From contig JAFZJK010000223.1 in NCBI GenBank assembly GCA_017553965.1, forward strand, positions 1-12,763: 12,763 bases of DNA, read 5' to 3'. The notes beneath the pieces are model-generated. The model saw nothing but the letters and a program-made list of their open reading frames with translations, was not told where the DNA came from and searched no databases. Origin of the DNA: Lachnospiraceae bacterium. GTDB lineage: Bacteria > Bacillota_A > Clostridia > Lachnospirales > Lachnospiraceae. Below are positions 1 through 6,847 of this stretch, piece after piece. The translations under genes and the position numbers were made by a program. Within the stretch, counting starts at the first letter, position 1. The number at the start of each line of letters is the position of its first letter.

Positions 1-579
1 GAAGAGGGCGAGATCATCAGCATGACCTTTGAAAAGGGTATCCCTACAAGCCTTAACGGCGAGAAGTTAAGTGCTACAGAGATTATCAAGAAATTAAATA
101 AGCTTGGCGGAAAGCACGGTATCGGTATTGTTGATATCGTAGAGAACCGTGTAGTTGGTATGAAATCACGTGGCGTTTATGAAACACCCGGCGGAACCAT
201 CCTTATGGCAGCACATGAGCAGCTTGAAGAGCTCATCCTTGACAGAGCTACCATGACAGTTAAGAAAGAGATCGGCAATAAGTTTGCTGATGTAGTATAT
301 GAGGGCAAGTGGTTCACACCTCTCCGTGAGGCTCTTCAGGCATTTGTTGAGAGCACACAGCGGTATGTTACCGGCGAAGTTAAGATGAAGCTTTACAAGG
401 GCAACATCATCAAGCAGGGTACCACATCACCTTACTCACTTTACAGTGAGTCTCTTGCTTCGTTTACAACAGGTGAGCTTTACGATCATCACGATGCAGA
501 GGGCTTCATCAACCTGTTCGGCCTTTCACTTAAGGTAAGGGCTATGAAGATGGCTGAAGCTGAGAAGAATAAAAAATAA
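1..579 (+). CDS. argG: Argininosuccinate synthase, C-terminal half (5' truncated by window edge)
   Basis: Argininosuccinate synthase joins citrulline and aspartate, using ATP, in the penultimate step of arginine synthesis in the cytoplasm. The reading frame is open from base 1 and ends at TAA 577-579, giving 192 visible residues; the family is about 400 residues long, so roughly the N-terminal half, including the ATP-binding P-loop region, lies outside the window. The visible part carries the family-typical segment [11 protein letters not shown] (bases about 166-198), the stretch [19 protein letters not shown] and the ending [10 protein letters not shown]. The internal ATG at 22 is not a real start: the preceding in-frame codons continue the domain. 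The short lysine-rich C-terminus is ordinary. A terminator follows 40 bases after the stop, so it probably ends its own transcript (argG alone or an upstream arginine operon). Identification is by recognised motifs and is firm. Confidence 0.95.
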   Translation, partial: EEGEIISMTFEKGIPTSLNGEKLSATEIIKKLNKLGGKHGIGIVDIVENRVVGMKSRGVYETPGGTILMAAHEQLEELILDRATMTVKKEIGNKFADVVYEGKWFTPLREALQAFVESTQRYVTGEVKMKLYKGNIIKQGTTSPYSLYSESLASFTTGELYDHHDAEGFINLFGLSLKVRAMKMAEAEKNKK

Positions 580-596
580 TTAAAAATGTTTTAATT
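578..596. repeat. Perfect AT-only inverted repeat overlapping the argG stop
   Basis: AATTAAAA (578-585) and TTTTAATT (589-596) are perfect reverse complements separated by three bases. Because every pair is A-T, the RNA hairpin would be weak. It may simply reflect AT-rich spacer sequence, or assist the stronger terminator just downstream. Confidence 0.4.
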
Positions 597-606
597 GATT
601 GTTTTC

Positions 607-635
607 TTTACAAAACTTAAAGCCTGGGATATAAT
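607..635 (+). promoter_or_regulatory. Predicted sigma-A promoter for the EEP-family gene, inside the argG terminator
   Basis: TTTACA at 607-612 (5/6 match to the -35 consensus) and TATAAT at 630-635 (6/6 match to the -10 consensus) are separated by exactly 17 bases. The expected transcription start is about 641-643, leaving a leader of roughly 32 bases before the GTG start at 674. The -10 box coincides with the loop of the argG terminator hairpin, so the new transcript lacks the 5' arm and cannot form the terminator itself. The match is read directly from sequence; activity is inferred. Confidence 0.7.
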
Positions 636-656
636 AGTCCCAGGTTTTATTTTTTT
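619..656 (+). terminator. Intrinsic terminator after argG
   Basis: The arms AAAGCCTGGGA (619-629) and TCCCAGGTTTT (638-648) pair over 11 bp with one G-T wobble around an 8-base loop. They are followed by a near-continuous T-run (T at 645-648 and 650-656, interrupted by A at 649). This is a textbook Rho-independent terminator on the + strand, 40 bases after the argG stop. Its loop contains the -10 box of the next gene's promoter. Confidence 0.9.
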
Positions 657-659
657 GTC

Positions 660-665
660 GGAGGG
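660..665 (+). promoter_or_regulatory. Ribosome binding site that decides a GTG start
   Basis: GGAGGG lies 8 bases before the GTG at 674. The next in-frame ATG (695) is 29 bases from this site and has no comparable one of its own, so the GTG start is preferred. Confidence 0.75.
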
Positions 666-673
666 AAGGAAAA

Positions 674-1762
674 GTGACCAAAAAATCAAAGAAAATGGTT
701 AAAAGAATTATGAAGGGATTAAAGATAGCGGTATGTGCCGTTATCGTATTTGTAATTCTGTTTTTTATCTTTATGATCATTACCGAATACAGGCCGGTAG
801 ACAAACAGGATGTGGCTTACGACAGTTCACTTACTGTAATGGAGAAAAGAAGCTTTGATATCATGACTCTGAACATCGGGTATGGCGGTCTCGGAGAAGA
901 GATGGATTTCTTTATGGACGGCGGTACGGGAGTAAATCCCGAATCCGAAGCAAGGGTGAAGGAGAACCTTAACGGTATAGAAAACATTCTAAATCTTGTA
1001 GATCCCGACTTTTATTTTATACAGGAAATAGATAAGGATTCATCCAGATCCTACCATATCGATGAAACCGCATACCTTCAGAAAGAATATACATCAAGAG
1101 CCTATGCACAGAATTATGTATGTAAGTGGGTGCCTTATCCTATAGCTCACATGATAGGAAGTGTGGACAGCGGTATCATGACCCTTTCAAAGTATAAGAT
1201 GGATTCTGCACAGAGGATCAGCTTGCCGAATTTCCAGAGCTGGCCGAAGTCGATGTTCATGCTTAAGCGCTGTATGCTTGTAAACAGGATACCGTTAGCA
1301 GGTACCGATAAGCAGCTCGTTATGGTCAATTTCCATCTTGAGGCTTATGATGATGATAAGACCAAGACAGAGCAGACCAAGGTAGTGGTTGACTTCATAA
1401 AAGAAGAGTATGCTAAGGGCAATTATGTGGTAGCAGGTGGCGATTTCAACCAGAGCTTCCCCGGTGCTGAAGAAGTATTCCCTAAGTTGGAGGGAGATAT
1501 GTGGCGTCCCGGAACCATAGACAGCAATATGCTGCCCGAGGGCTGGAAGCTGTGCTACAATCTGGATGCTCCTTCATGCAGATCGATAGATAAGCCCTTT
1601 ACCGGCCTTAAAGACCATCAGGTATTCTGCCTGGACGGTTTTATCCTCTCACCCAATCTTGATTGTGAATTTGTTGCAACTGTAAACTGCAACTTCAAGA
1701 ATACTGATCACAATCCGGTATATATGAGAGTATCTTTTGCTGACGACACTGAAGTACAATGA
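674..1762 (+). CDS. Membrane-anchored endonuclease/exonuclease/phosphatase (EEP) family protein
   Basis: This 362-residue protein has a basic N-terminus (residues 1-17, KKSKK..KR), one hydrophobic segment at about 18-37, then an EEP-fold domain. The usual catalytic set can be seen in order: N67 in LNIGYGG, E118 in FIQEID, H221 in NFHLEAY, D257 and N259 in GGDFN, D321 in DGFILS, and D345-H346 in NTDHNP. The family contains metal-dependent phosphodiesterases and phosphatases acting on DNA, phospholipids or inositol phosphates, and the substrate cannot be read from the sequence. The positive-inside rule places the catalytic domain outside the membrane, so an extracytoplasmic phosphodiesterase or nuclease is likely. 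The GTG start is chosen for its GGAGGG site 8 bases upstream. A promoter lies at 607-635, and topB starts 29 bases after the stop, so the two may be co-transcribed. Fold assignment is firm; function is open. Confidence 0.85.
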   Translation: MTKKSKKMVKRIMKGLKIAVCAVIVFVILFFIFMIITEYRPVDKQDVAYDSSLTVMEKRSFDIMTLNIGYGGLGEEMDFFMDGGTGVNPESEARVKENLNGIENILNLVDPDFYFIQEIDKDSSRSYHIDETAYLQKEYTSRAYAQNYVCKWVPYPIAHMIGSVDSGIMTLSKYKMDSAQRISLPNFQSWPKSMFMLKRCMLVNRIPLAGTDKQLVMVNFHLEAYDDDKTKTEQTKVVVDFIKEEYAKGNYVVAGGDFNQSFPGAEEVFPKLEGDMWRPGTIDSNMLPEGWKLCYNLDAPSCRSIDKPFTGLKDHQVFCLDGFILSPNLDCEFVATVNCNFKNTDHNPVYMRVSFADDTEVQ

Positions 1763-1791
1763 TGTAAGAAAGTAAAAAGGAACACCAAAGT

Positions 1792-4005
1792 ATGGGAAAA
1801 TCTTTGTTTATAGCGGAAAAACCGAGTGTGGCACAGCAGTTTGCGGATGCCATATCGCATAATTCCAAACAGAGCTTTAAAAAATCCGACGGATATATAG
1901 AGTCAGAAGAATGCGTTGTCACATGGTGTGTAGGGCATCTTGTTACCATGAGTTATCCCGAAAGCTATGACGCAGCTCTTAAAAAGTGGAGTCTGGAAAC
2001 TATCCCTTTTATTCCCGAGACATTTAAGTATGAGGTCATAGACAACGTTAAAAAGCAGTTTAACATTGTAAAGGGACTTCTTAACAGGGCGGATGTATCG
2101 AAGATATATGTCTGTACGGACTCGGGACGTGAAGGAGAGTATATATACAGGCTTGTCGACAGTATGGCAAATGTACCCAAGGATAAAGAGAGAAGACGTG
2201 TCTGGATAGATTCGCAGACTGAAGAGGAAGTAATGAGAGGCATACGTGAGGCAAAACCACTCTCGGCGTATGACAATCTTTCCGATGCCGCTTATCTTAG
2301 AGCAAAAGAAGATTACCTTATGGGTATTAATTTCTCACGCGTGCTGACACTTAAGTACGGCTATGATGTAAGAAAGTTTTTGCATGAAGAACAGGGCAGT
2401 GCCATATCGGTAGGCAGGGTCATGACCTGTGTACTAGGTATGGTGGTTAGACGAGAAAGAGAAATAAGGGATTTTAAGAAAACATCATTTTACAGGGTTA
2501 CTGCCGATTGTAAGCTGCCGGGAGCAGGAGCAGATCCTCTTGCCTGTGAGTTTAGGGCAGTGGAAGGCTCCAAGTATTATAATACACCTGCGATGTATAA
2601 GGAAAACGGGTTTAAAGAGCTTGATACCGCCAAAGAGCTTATAGGTAACATGAAGAAGGAAAATCCGGATGACGTTATATATTCTACCGTATACGGAAAA
2701 GGCAGCCAGATTGTGGTGATAGCTCATGATGATGCCAAAGGTGAGGCAGAACAGACTGCGCAGAATGTACCGGTGACAGGTTATATTACCGATTGTGCGG
2801 AAGGGTTGCAGGCAAGCGTTTTCTCGGTTGAAAAGAAAAAGGAATCAAAGAATCCACCGCTTCTTTTTAACCTGGCAGAGCTTCAGAATGAGTGTTCAAA
2901 GCTGTTTAAGATCAGCCCCAACGAGACACTTAATATAGCCCAGGAGCTGTATGAAAAGAAGCTTGTAACATACCCGAGAACCGATGCAAGAGTGCTTTCT
3001 ACAGCTGTAGCAAAAGAAATCGATAAGAATATCTCCGGCTTAAGGAGCTTTGCTCCGGTAAAGGAATTCGCAGAATATATCTTAAACGAAAAGAAGTTCG
3101 TGGGCCTTGCCAAAACAAAATATGTTAACGATAAACAGATAACGGATCACTATGCCATCATACCTACCGGACAGGGCTTTTCGGCACTTTCGTCTCTTAA
3201 GCCGTTAAGTGCAAAGGTATACGAGCTTATCTGCCGCAGGTTTTTAAGTATCTTTTACCCCGCCGCGGTATTCAGAAAGATCAGCCTCACGGTGGAGAAG
3301 GACGGCGAAAAGTTTGTCGCAAACTTTAAGGCTTTGGAGTCTGAGGGTTGGTACAAAGTAGCTAAGCCTGCAGGCGGAAAAGAAGAAAAACAGATCGACG
3401 AAAGTAACAAGGAAAAAGCCGAAGGTGAAGCAGATACCGATGCAGAGGCTGAGAGCGAAGAGTACGGAACAGATATCCTGGAGGCTGTCGGAAAGCTTAA
3501 AAAGGGTACAATGCTTGATATAAAGACCTTCAGTATTAAGATGGGTGAGACAGCACCGCCTAAGAGATATAACTCCGGTTCCATCATACTGGCTATGGAA
3601 AACGCCGGACAGCTGATAGAGGATGAGGATCTGCGTGCCCAGATAAAAGGAAGCGGTATAGGTACCAGTGCCACACGTGCGGAGATACTTAATAAACTGG
3701 TACGTATCTCATATCTGTCGCTTAATAAGAAAACTCAGATAATTACACCGAACCTCAAGGGAGAGGTAGTGTACGAGGTGGTTAATGCCACTATAAAGAG
3801 CCTGCTCAATCCGGAGCTTACCGCAAGCTGGGAAAAGGGTCTGACAGGCGTAGCAGAAGGTGAGATTAAGGAAGAAGAGTATATGCATAAGCTTTCATCC
3901 TATATCACCAGGATGACGGACGGCGTTAAAAAGTCAGCACACGGACGTGCTTTGGAAAATAATTTCAGATACGCCGCATCTTTTTACGGTAAGTCCAAAA
4001 AATAG
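1792..4005 (+). CDS. topB: DNA topoisomerase III (type IA)
   Basis: Type IA topoisomerase, 737 residues, which cuts one DNA strand through a 5'-phosphotyrosine and passes strands to relax or decatenate DNA. The N-terminal TOPRIM domain shows FIAEKPSVA (6-14, E9) and TDSGREGE (109-116, metal-binding D110 and E114). The active-site tyrosine is Y394 in VTYPRTD, with R396 beside it; TDHYAIIPT (451-459) and GIGTSATRA (622-630) are further family motifs. The second acidic residue of the TOPRIM DxD is glycine, as I recall for several Firmicute TopB proteins, so this is not a sign of inactivity. An acidic, low-complexity linker lies at about 530-560. There is no C-terminal cysteine-rich zinc region. 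The ribosome site is weak (AAAAAGG ending at 1780, 11 bases from the ATG), which suggests translation may depend partly on the upstream gene. No relaxase or conjugation gene is nearby, so it looks like the chromosomal enzyme. Confidence 0.93.
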   Translation: MGKSLFIAEKPSVAQQFADAISHNSKQSFKKSDGYIESEECVVTWCVGHLVTMSYPESYDAALKKWSLETIPFIPETFKYEVIDNVKKQFNIVKGLLNRADVSKIYVCTDSGREGEYIYRLVDSMANVPKDKERRRVWIDSQTEEEVMRGIREAKPLSAYDNLSDAAYLRAKEDYLMGINFSRVLTLKYGYDVRKFLHEEQGSAISVGRVMTCVLGMVVRREREIRDFKKTSFYRVTADCKLPGAGADPLACEFRAVEGSKYYNTPAMYKENGFKELDTAKELIGNMKKENPDDVIYSTVYGKGSQIVVIAHDDAKGEAEQTAQNVPVTGYITDCAEGLQASVFSVEKKKESKNPPLLFNLAELQNECSKLFKISPNETLNIAQELYEKKLVTYPRTDARVLSTAVAKEIDKNISGLRSFAPVKEFAEYILNEKKFVGLAKTKYVNDKQITDHYAIIPTGQGFSALSSLKPLSAKVYELICRRFLSIFYPAAVFRKISLTVEKDGEKFVANFKALESEGWYKVAKPAGGKEEKQIDESNKEKAEGEADTDAEAESEEYGTDILEAVGKLKKGTMLDIKTFSIKMGETAPPKRYNSGSIILAMENAGQLIEDEDLRAQIKGSGIGTSATRAEILNKLVRISYLSLNKKTQIITPNLKGEVVYEVVNATIKSLLNPELTASWEKGLTGVAEGEIKEEEYMHKLSSYITRMTDGVKKSAHGRALENNFRYAASFYGKSKK

Positions 4006-4013
4006 GACAGCTG

Positions 4014-4072
4014 ATGGTGTACCTTTACAGTAAAGGAGTTAAGAAAAACTTTGCTGACGGAGGTACACTATG
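4014..4072 (+). promoter_or_regulatory. Candidate translational switch: start-hiding hairpin versus short upstream hairpin
   Basis: Bases 4014-4026 can pair with 4059-4071 over 13 bp. Its core is a perfect 8-bp match, GTGTACCT (4017-4024) with AGGTACAC (4061-4068), and there are three G-U wobbles. This stem would bury the whole GGAGG ribosome site (4059-4063) and the first two bases of the ATG at 4070. A competing perfect palindrome, CCTTTAC-A-GTAAAGG (4022-4036), shares bases 4022-4026 with the long stem, so the two folds exclude each other. The pairing is seen in the sequence; a regulatory role is inferred. Confidence 0.5.
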
Positions 4073-4240
4073 AAAAAAGCATTATCGTTAAAGAAGGTTT
4101 TAAAGGGGTTAAGAAGGTTTCTTATATCCGCATTTCTGGTATTTTGGAGCATAGGTATGCTGGTAGGAGGCTTTTACGGGATCGCAGCTGTTGCCGTAGG
4201 CATTCCTGCAGCGCTCTGTTTTAATGTTTTTGAGTTCTGA
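4070..4240 (+). CDS. Small membrane protein, 56 residues, unknown function
   Basis: I do not recognise a family. The frame runs from ATG 4070 to TGA 4238-4240 and encodes 56 residues. A strong GGAGG site (4059-4063) sits 6 bases before the ATG, which is the main reason to believe the gene. The N-terminus is strongly basic (MKKALSLKKVLKGLRR), followed by one long or two short hydrophobic segments at about 17-54 that are rich in glycine and alanine; it ends NVFEF. This fits a small inner-membrane protein, or a membrane-active peptide with a cytoplasmic N-terminus. It begins 64 bases after topB and lies just before the promoter of the HD-GYP gene. Its start region can be masked by an RNA hairpin. 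No antitoxin-like partner or opposing RNA is evident. Coding status is likely but unproven. Confidence 0.65.
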   Translation: MKKALSLKKVLKGLRRFLISAFLVFWSIGMLVGGFYGIAAVAVGIPAALCFNVFEF

Positions 4241-4244
4241 TATA

Positions 4245-4273
4245 TAGACATTTGCAAAGAAATGTGGTATTCT
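4245..4273 (+). promoter_or_regulatory. Predicted extended -10 promoter for the HD-GYP operon, with an operator-like repeat
   Basis: TAGACA (4245-4250, 5/6 to -35) and TATTCT (4268-4273, 4/6 to -10) are 17 bases apart, and a TG at 4265-4266 gives an extended -10. The start would be about 4280, leaving a leader of about 44 bases. Between the boxes sits an inverted repeat, ACATTT (4248-4253) and AAATGT (4260-4265), where a repressor or activator could bind. A weaker alternative uses TTGCAA (4252-4257) with TATAAG (4273-4278) at 15-base spacing. Confidence 0.5.
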
Positions 4274-4323
4274 ATAAGGTGTATGATGTTTATTGTGTCT
4301 TTTTGTGATACGGAGGAGTTTTT

Positions 4324-5403
4324 ATGGAACCTACTTTCGTAAATAAGCCGATAGAACGTATACCTATAAGCCGGGCGGTTCCGGGTATGGAGCTGGCCAG
4401 GGATATATACTCGCGCAATGATCAGATGGTCCTTGGACGTGGGTCTATTTTGGATGCACAGAAGATCTCGAAGATAATGTTTTATTCCGTTGAGACGATC
4501 ACTGTATATAAGCAGGAGCAGCAGGGAGAAAAAACACTCACCGAGCAGCTGAAAGCCAGTGTGGAGTTTAGAGAATTCTCGTTAAAGTATGATAAGACTG
4601 TTTCCAGCTTTAAGAACTCTGTAAACGGTGTTATAGCGGAGAACAGGGAGATAGACGGCGAGGAGCTCCTCGGAGAGATAGAAGATATCATAGATCATGC
4701 GGGAAACAACTCACGTATATTCAATATGCTGCATTGCATCAGGGATTATGATGAGATGACATATGTGCACAGCGTTAACGTTTCGCTTATATGCAACTGT
4801 TTTGCAAAGTGGCTTGAGATGAATGCTGAGGACACGCAGATATTAACACTGGGCGGTTTACTGCACGATATCGGAAAGATCAGTATCCCTAGGGAGATAC
4901 TTTTAAAGCCCGACGCACTTACGGCTGAAGAGTACGATGTGGTTAAAACCCACACGGTTAAGGGTTATGACATATTGAAGGATAAGAGGGTGGATGACAG
5001 GATAAAGATGATCGCCCTCCAGCATCATGAGCGTGCGGACAGGACCGGGTATCCTTACGGAAAGTCCGGAGAAGAGATAGAACCGTTTGCCATGATAGTG
5101 GCCATAGCCGATGTATATGATGCCATGACATCCGACAGGGTATACAGACCGAGGATTTGTCCGTTTGATGTAGTAAAGATACTTGAAGACGGAAATGACA
5201 AGTACAGTGCCAATTTCCTGATACCTCTTCTTGAGCAGATCACAGAGGTATATATCAATCATACCGTAAGGCTTTCAAACGATGCCATAGGCAGGATAGT
5301 CATGATCAATCGTAACGAGCTTTCAAAGCCCGTTATCCAGGTTAAAAATGATTTTGTGGACCTTACAAGGCTTAGAAAAATAAAGATAGAAGAGATATTG
5401 TAA
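4324..5403 (+). CDS. HD-GYP domain phosphodiesterase (probable cyclic-di-GMP hydrolase)
   Basis: A 359-residue soluble protein. Residues 12-62 (GMELARDIYS, VLGRGSILD) resemble the small beta-rich N-terminal segment often found before HD-GYP domains. The HD-GYP domain spans about 130-330 and keeps the metal and catalytic residues: H149, H181-D182 in HDIGK, H210, H234-H235 in HHER, and D263 in ADVYDAMTSDR. The GYP signature reads HHERADRTGYP, so the usual first glycine after Asp is arginine (R240) while G242-Y243-P244 are intact. HD-GYP proteins hydrolyse cyclic di-GMP (some act on related dinucleotides), so this enzyme probably lowers a second messenger. There is no receiver or transmembrane segment, so its input signal is unclear. 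A GGAGGAG site sits at 4312-4318, just before the ATG, and a promoter lies at 4245-4273. It is the first gene of a probable five-gene unit. Confidence 0.9.
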   Translation: MEPTFVNKPIERIPISRAVPGMELARDIYSRNDQMVLGRGSILDAQKISKIMFYSVETITVYKQEQQGEKTLTEQLKASVEFREFSLKYDKTVSSFKNSVNGVIAENREIDGEELLGEIEDIIDHAGNNSRIFNMLHCIRDYDEMTYVHSVNVSLICNCFAKWLEMNAEDTQILTLGGLLHDIGKISIPREILLKPDALTAEEYDVVKTHTVKGYDILKDKRVDDRIKMIALQHHERADRTGYPYGKSGEEIEPFAMIVAIADVYDAMTSDRVYRPRICPFDVVKILEDGNDKYSANFLIPLLEQITEVYINHTVRLSNDAIGRIVMINRNELSKPVIQVKNDFVDLTRLRKIKIEEIL

Positions 5404-5416
5404 TACGGAGGAAGAT

Positions 5417-6847
5417 ATGGAGGACGGGGATAAGCTTATCCGGGAAAGAAGAACCAACGGACAGACGAAGAAGTATGCCCATATCGGCGTTATTGCGTTT
5501 TTCGTTATAGCCGCTGCTGTTCTTTTGGTCTTCATTTTTCTCCGTTTTGACGAGTTTTCAGACTTCCTTTCAGGTATTTTCAGTGCCATGTCTCCGGTTA
5601 TAGTGGGTATCGTTATGGCTTACCTGCTTAACCCGTTCATGTGCTTTTTTGAAAACGGTCTTTCACGTGTCATATGCAAGCACGCCAGAAAGATCACAAG
5701 AGCAAAAAAGGTCTGCAGAGTGCTGGCACTTATTATTACGATGGTGATCTTAGTTGCAGGTTTTTCATTTGTACTTTACCTGTTGGTACCTGAGCTTACC
5801 GATACGGTCATGGGTACGGACACCGAGGAAGGTCTTATAGACATTCTCCCCGCACAGAGCGAAAACTTAAAAGAATGGTTTAACGGTGTGCTTAACGGGG
5901 ACTCAAAGTTCTCATACTGGGCAAAGGATGCATTTGAAAAGGGCACCACATATATTGAAGACTTTATAAATGATAAGGTGTTTAATTATACCTCCGATAT
6001 CGTGGGCTATGTTGCGAGCGGTGTATGGAGCGTGTTTGGTATAGTATATGATATCATAATCGGTATAGTCTTTTCAGTTTATATACTTCTTGCAAAGGAC
6101 ACCTTCGGTGCTCATGCAAAGAAGATTGTTTATTCGCTGTTTAAGAGAAGAAGAGCAAATGTTATCGTAAGAGTCGCAAGACAGTGCCATTACAAATTTA
6201 CCGGTGCCATAACAGGTAAGATAGTGGATTCTATCATAATCGGTGTACTGTGCTTTATCGGAATGTTTGTTCTGGACCTTCCGTACAGAGTGCTGATAAG
6301 TGTTATCGTGGCGGTCACAAACGTTATACCTTTCTTTGGACCGTATATCGGAGGTATACCGAGCGCATTCCTGATACTTTGCTTCGATCCTTTAAAGGCA
6401 TTGTATTTTGTTATATTTATCATTATACTGCAGCAGTTTGACTGTAATCTGCTCACACCTCATATCGTGGGCGATTCGATCGGACTCTCACCCTTCTGGG
6501 TACTGTTCGCTTGCGTGGTATTCGGTGCGATGTTCGGACTTCCGGGTATGTTACTCGGCGTACCCGGCATGGCTTGTATATACATGATCATCAAGGAGAT
6601 AGTGGAGTATCGGCTTAAACGGAAGGGACTACATCCGGAGACGGGGTATTATTACAACCTGGACAGTGTGGATGAGCACGAGATGGTAGTCATTGATCCA
6701 AACGAAGAGCCCGTAAAAGTCTTAAAGGATGATTACGAGGAGCGGATACGCAGGGAAAACGAATCCTTATACAATGAAGAGGATGAGGATATTCCCGGGG
6801 CAGCCCACCGAAAAGAGGAAGAAACAGATAAGGAAACAGAGAAATGA
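5417..6847 (+). CDS. AI-2E family membrane transporter
   Basis: A 476-residue polytopic membrane protein of the AI-2E (PerM/YtvI/TqsA-like) family. Hydrophobic segments lie at about 23-42, 56-75, 100-124, 196-215, 257-278, 281-297, 304-335 and 360-392, with an extracytoplasmic-type loop at about 125-190. The family-typical core TNVIPFFGPYIGGIPS is at 291-306, followed by LLTPHIVGDSIGLSP (about 355-369) and GLPGMLLGVPGM (about 374-385). Family members have been tied to autoinducer-2 export, to sodium/proton exchange, or to nothing known, so the substrate cannot be named. The last 75 residues or so form a hydrophilic, strongly acidic tail (LYNEEDEDIP, KEEETDKETEK). The ATG has GGAGG 5 bases upstream and follows the HD-GYP stop by 13 bases. 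Its stop overlaps the start of the next gene. Confidence 0.88.
   Translation: MEDGDKLIRERRTNGQTKKYAHIGVIAFFVIAAAVLLVFIFLRFDEFSDFLSGIFSAMSPVIVGIVMAYLLNPFMCFFENGLSRVICKHARKITRAKKVCRVLALIITMVILVAGFSFVLYLLVPELTDTVMGTDTEEGLIDILPAQSENLKEWFNGVLNGDSKFSYWAKDAFEKGTTYIEDFINDKVFNYTSDIVGYVASGVWSVFGIVYDIIIGIVFSVYILLAKDTFGAHAKKIVYSLFKRRRANVIVRVARQCHYKFTGAITGKIVDSIIIGVLCFIGMFVLDLPYRVLISVIVAVTNVIPFFGPYIGGIPSAFLILCFDPLKALYFVIFIIILQQFDCNLLTPHIVGDSIGLSPFWVLFACVVFGAMFGLPGMLLGVPGMACIYMIIKEIVEYRLKRKGLHPETGYYYNLDSVDEHEMVVIDPNEEPVKVLKDDYEERIRRENESLYNEEDEDIPGAAHRKEEETDKETEK

Noticed and set aside
22..579. Start of the first gene at ATG 22
   Set aside because: The frame is open back to base 1 and the residues before it fit argininosuccinate synthase, so the gene is truncated by the window rather than starting here.
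1777..1794. Shared motif GGAACACCAA before topB and GGAAACACCAA before the ABC-F gene
   Set aside because: The similarity is about ten bases of A-rich leader including the ribosome site, which is expected by chance in this composition; no structure or third copy was seen.
1792..4005. topB as a marker of an integrative conjugative element
   Set aside because: Topoisomerase genes occur on such elements, but no relaxase, type IV secretion, integrase or att-like repeat is present and the neighbours are core metabolic genes.
4241..4323. Cyclic-di-GMP riboswitch ahead of the HD-GYP gene
   Set aside because: The predicted leader is only about 44 bases and shows none of the long paired structure such riboswitches need.
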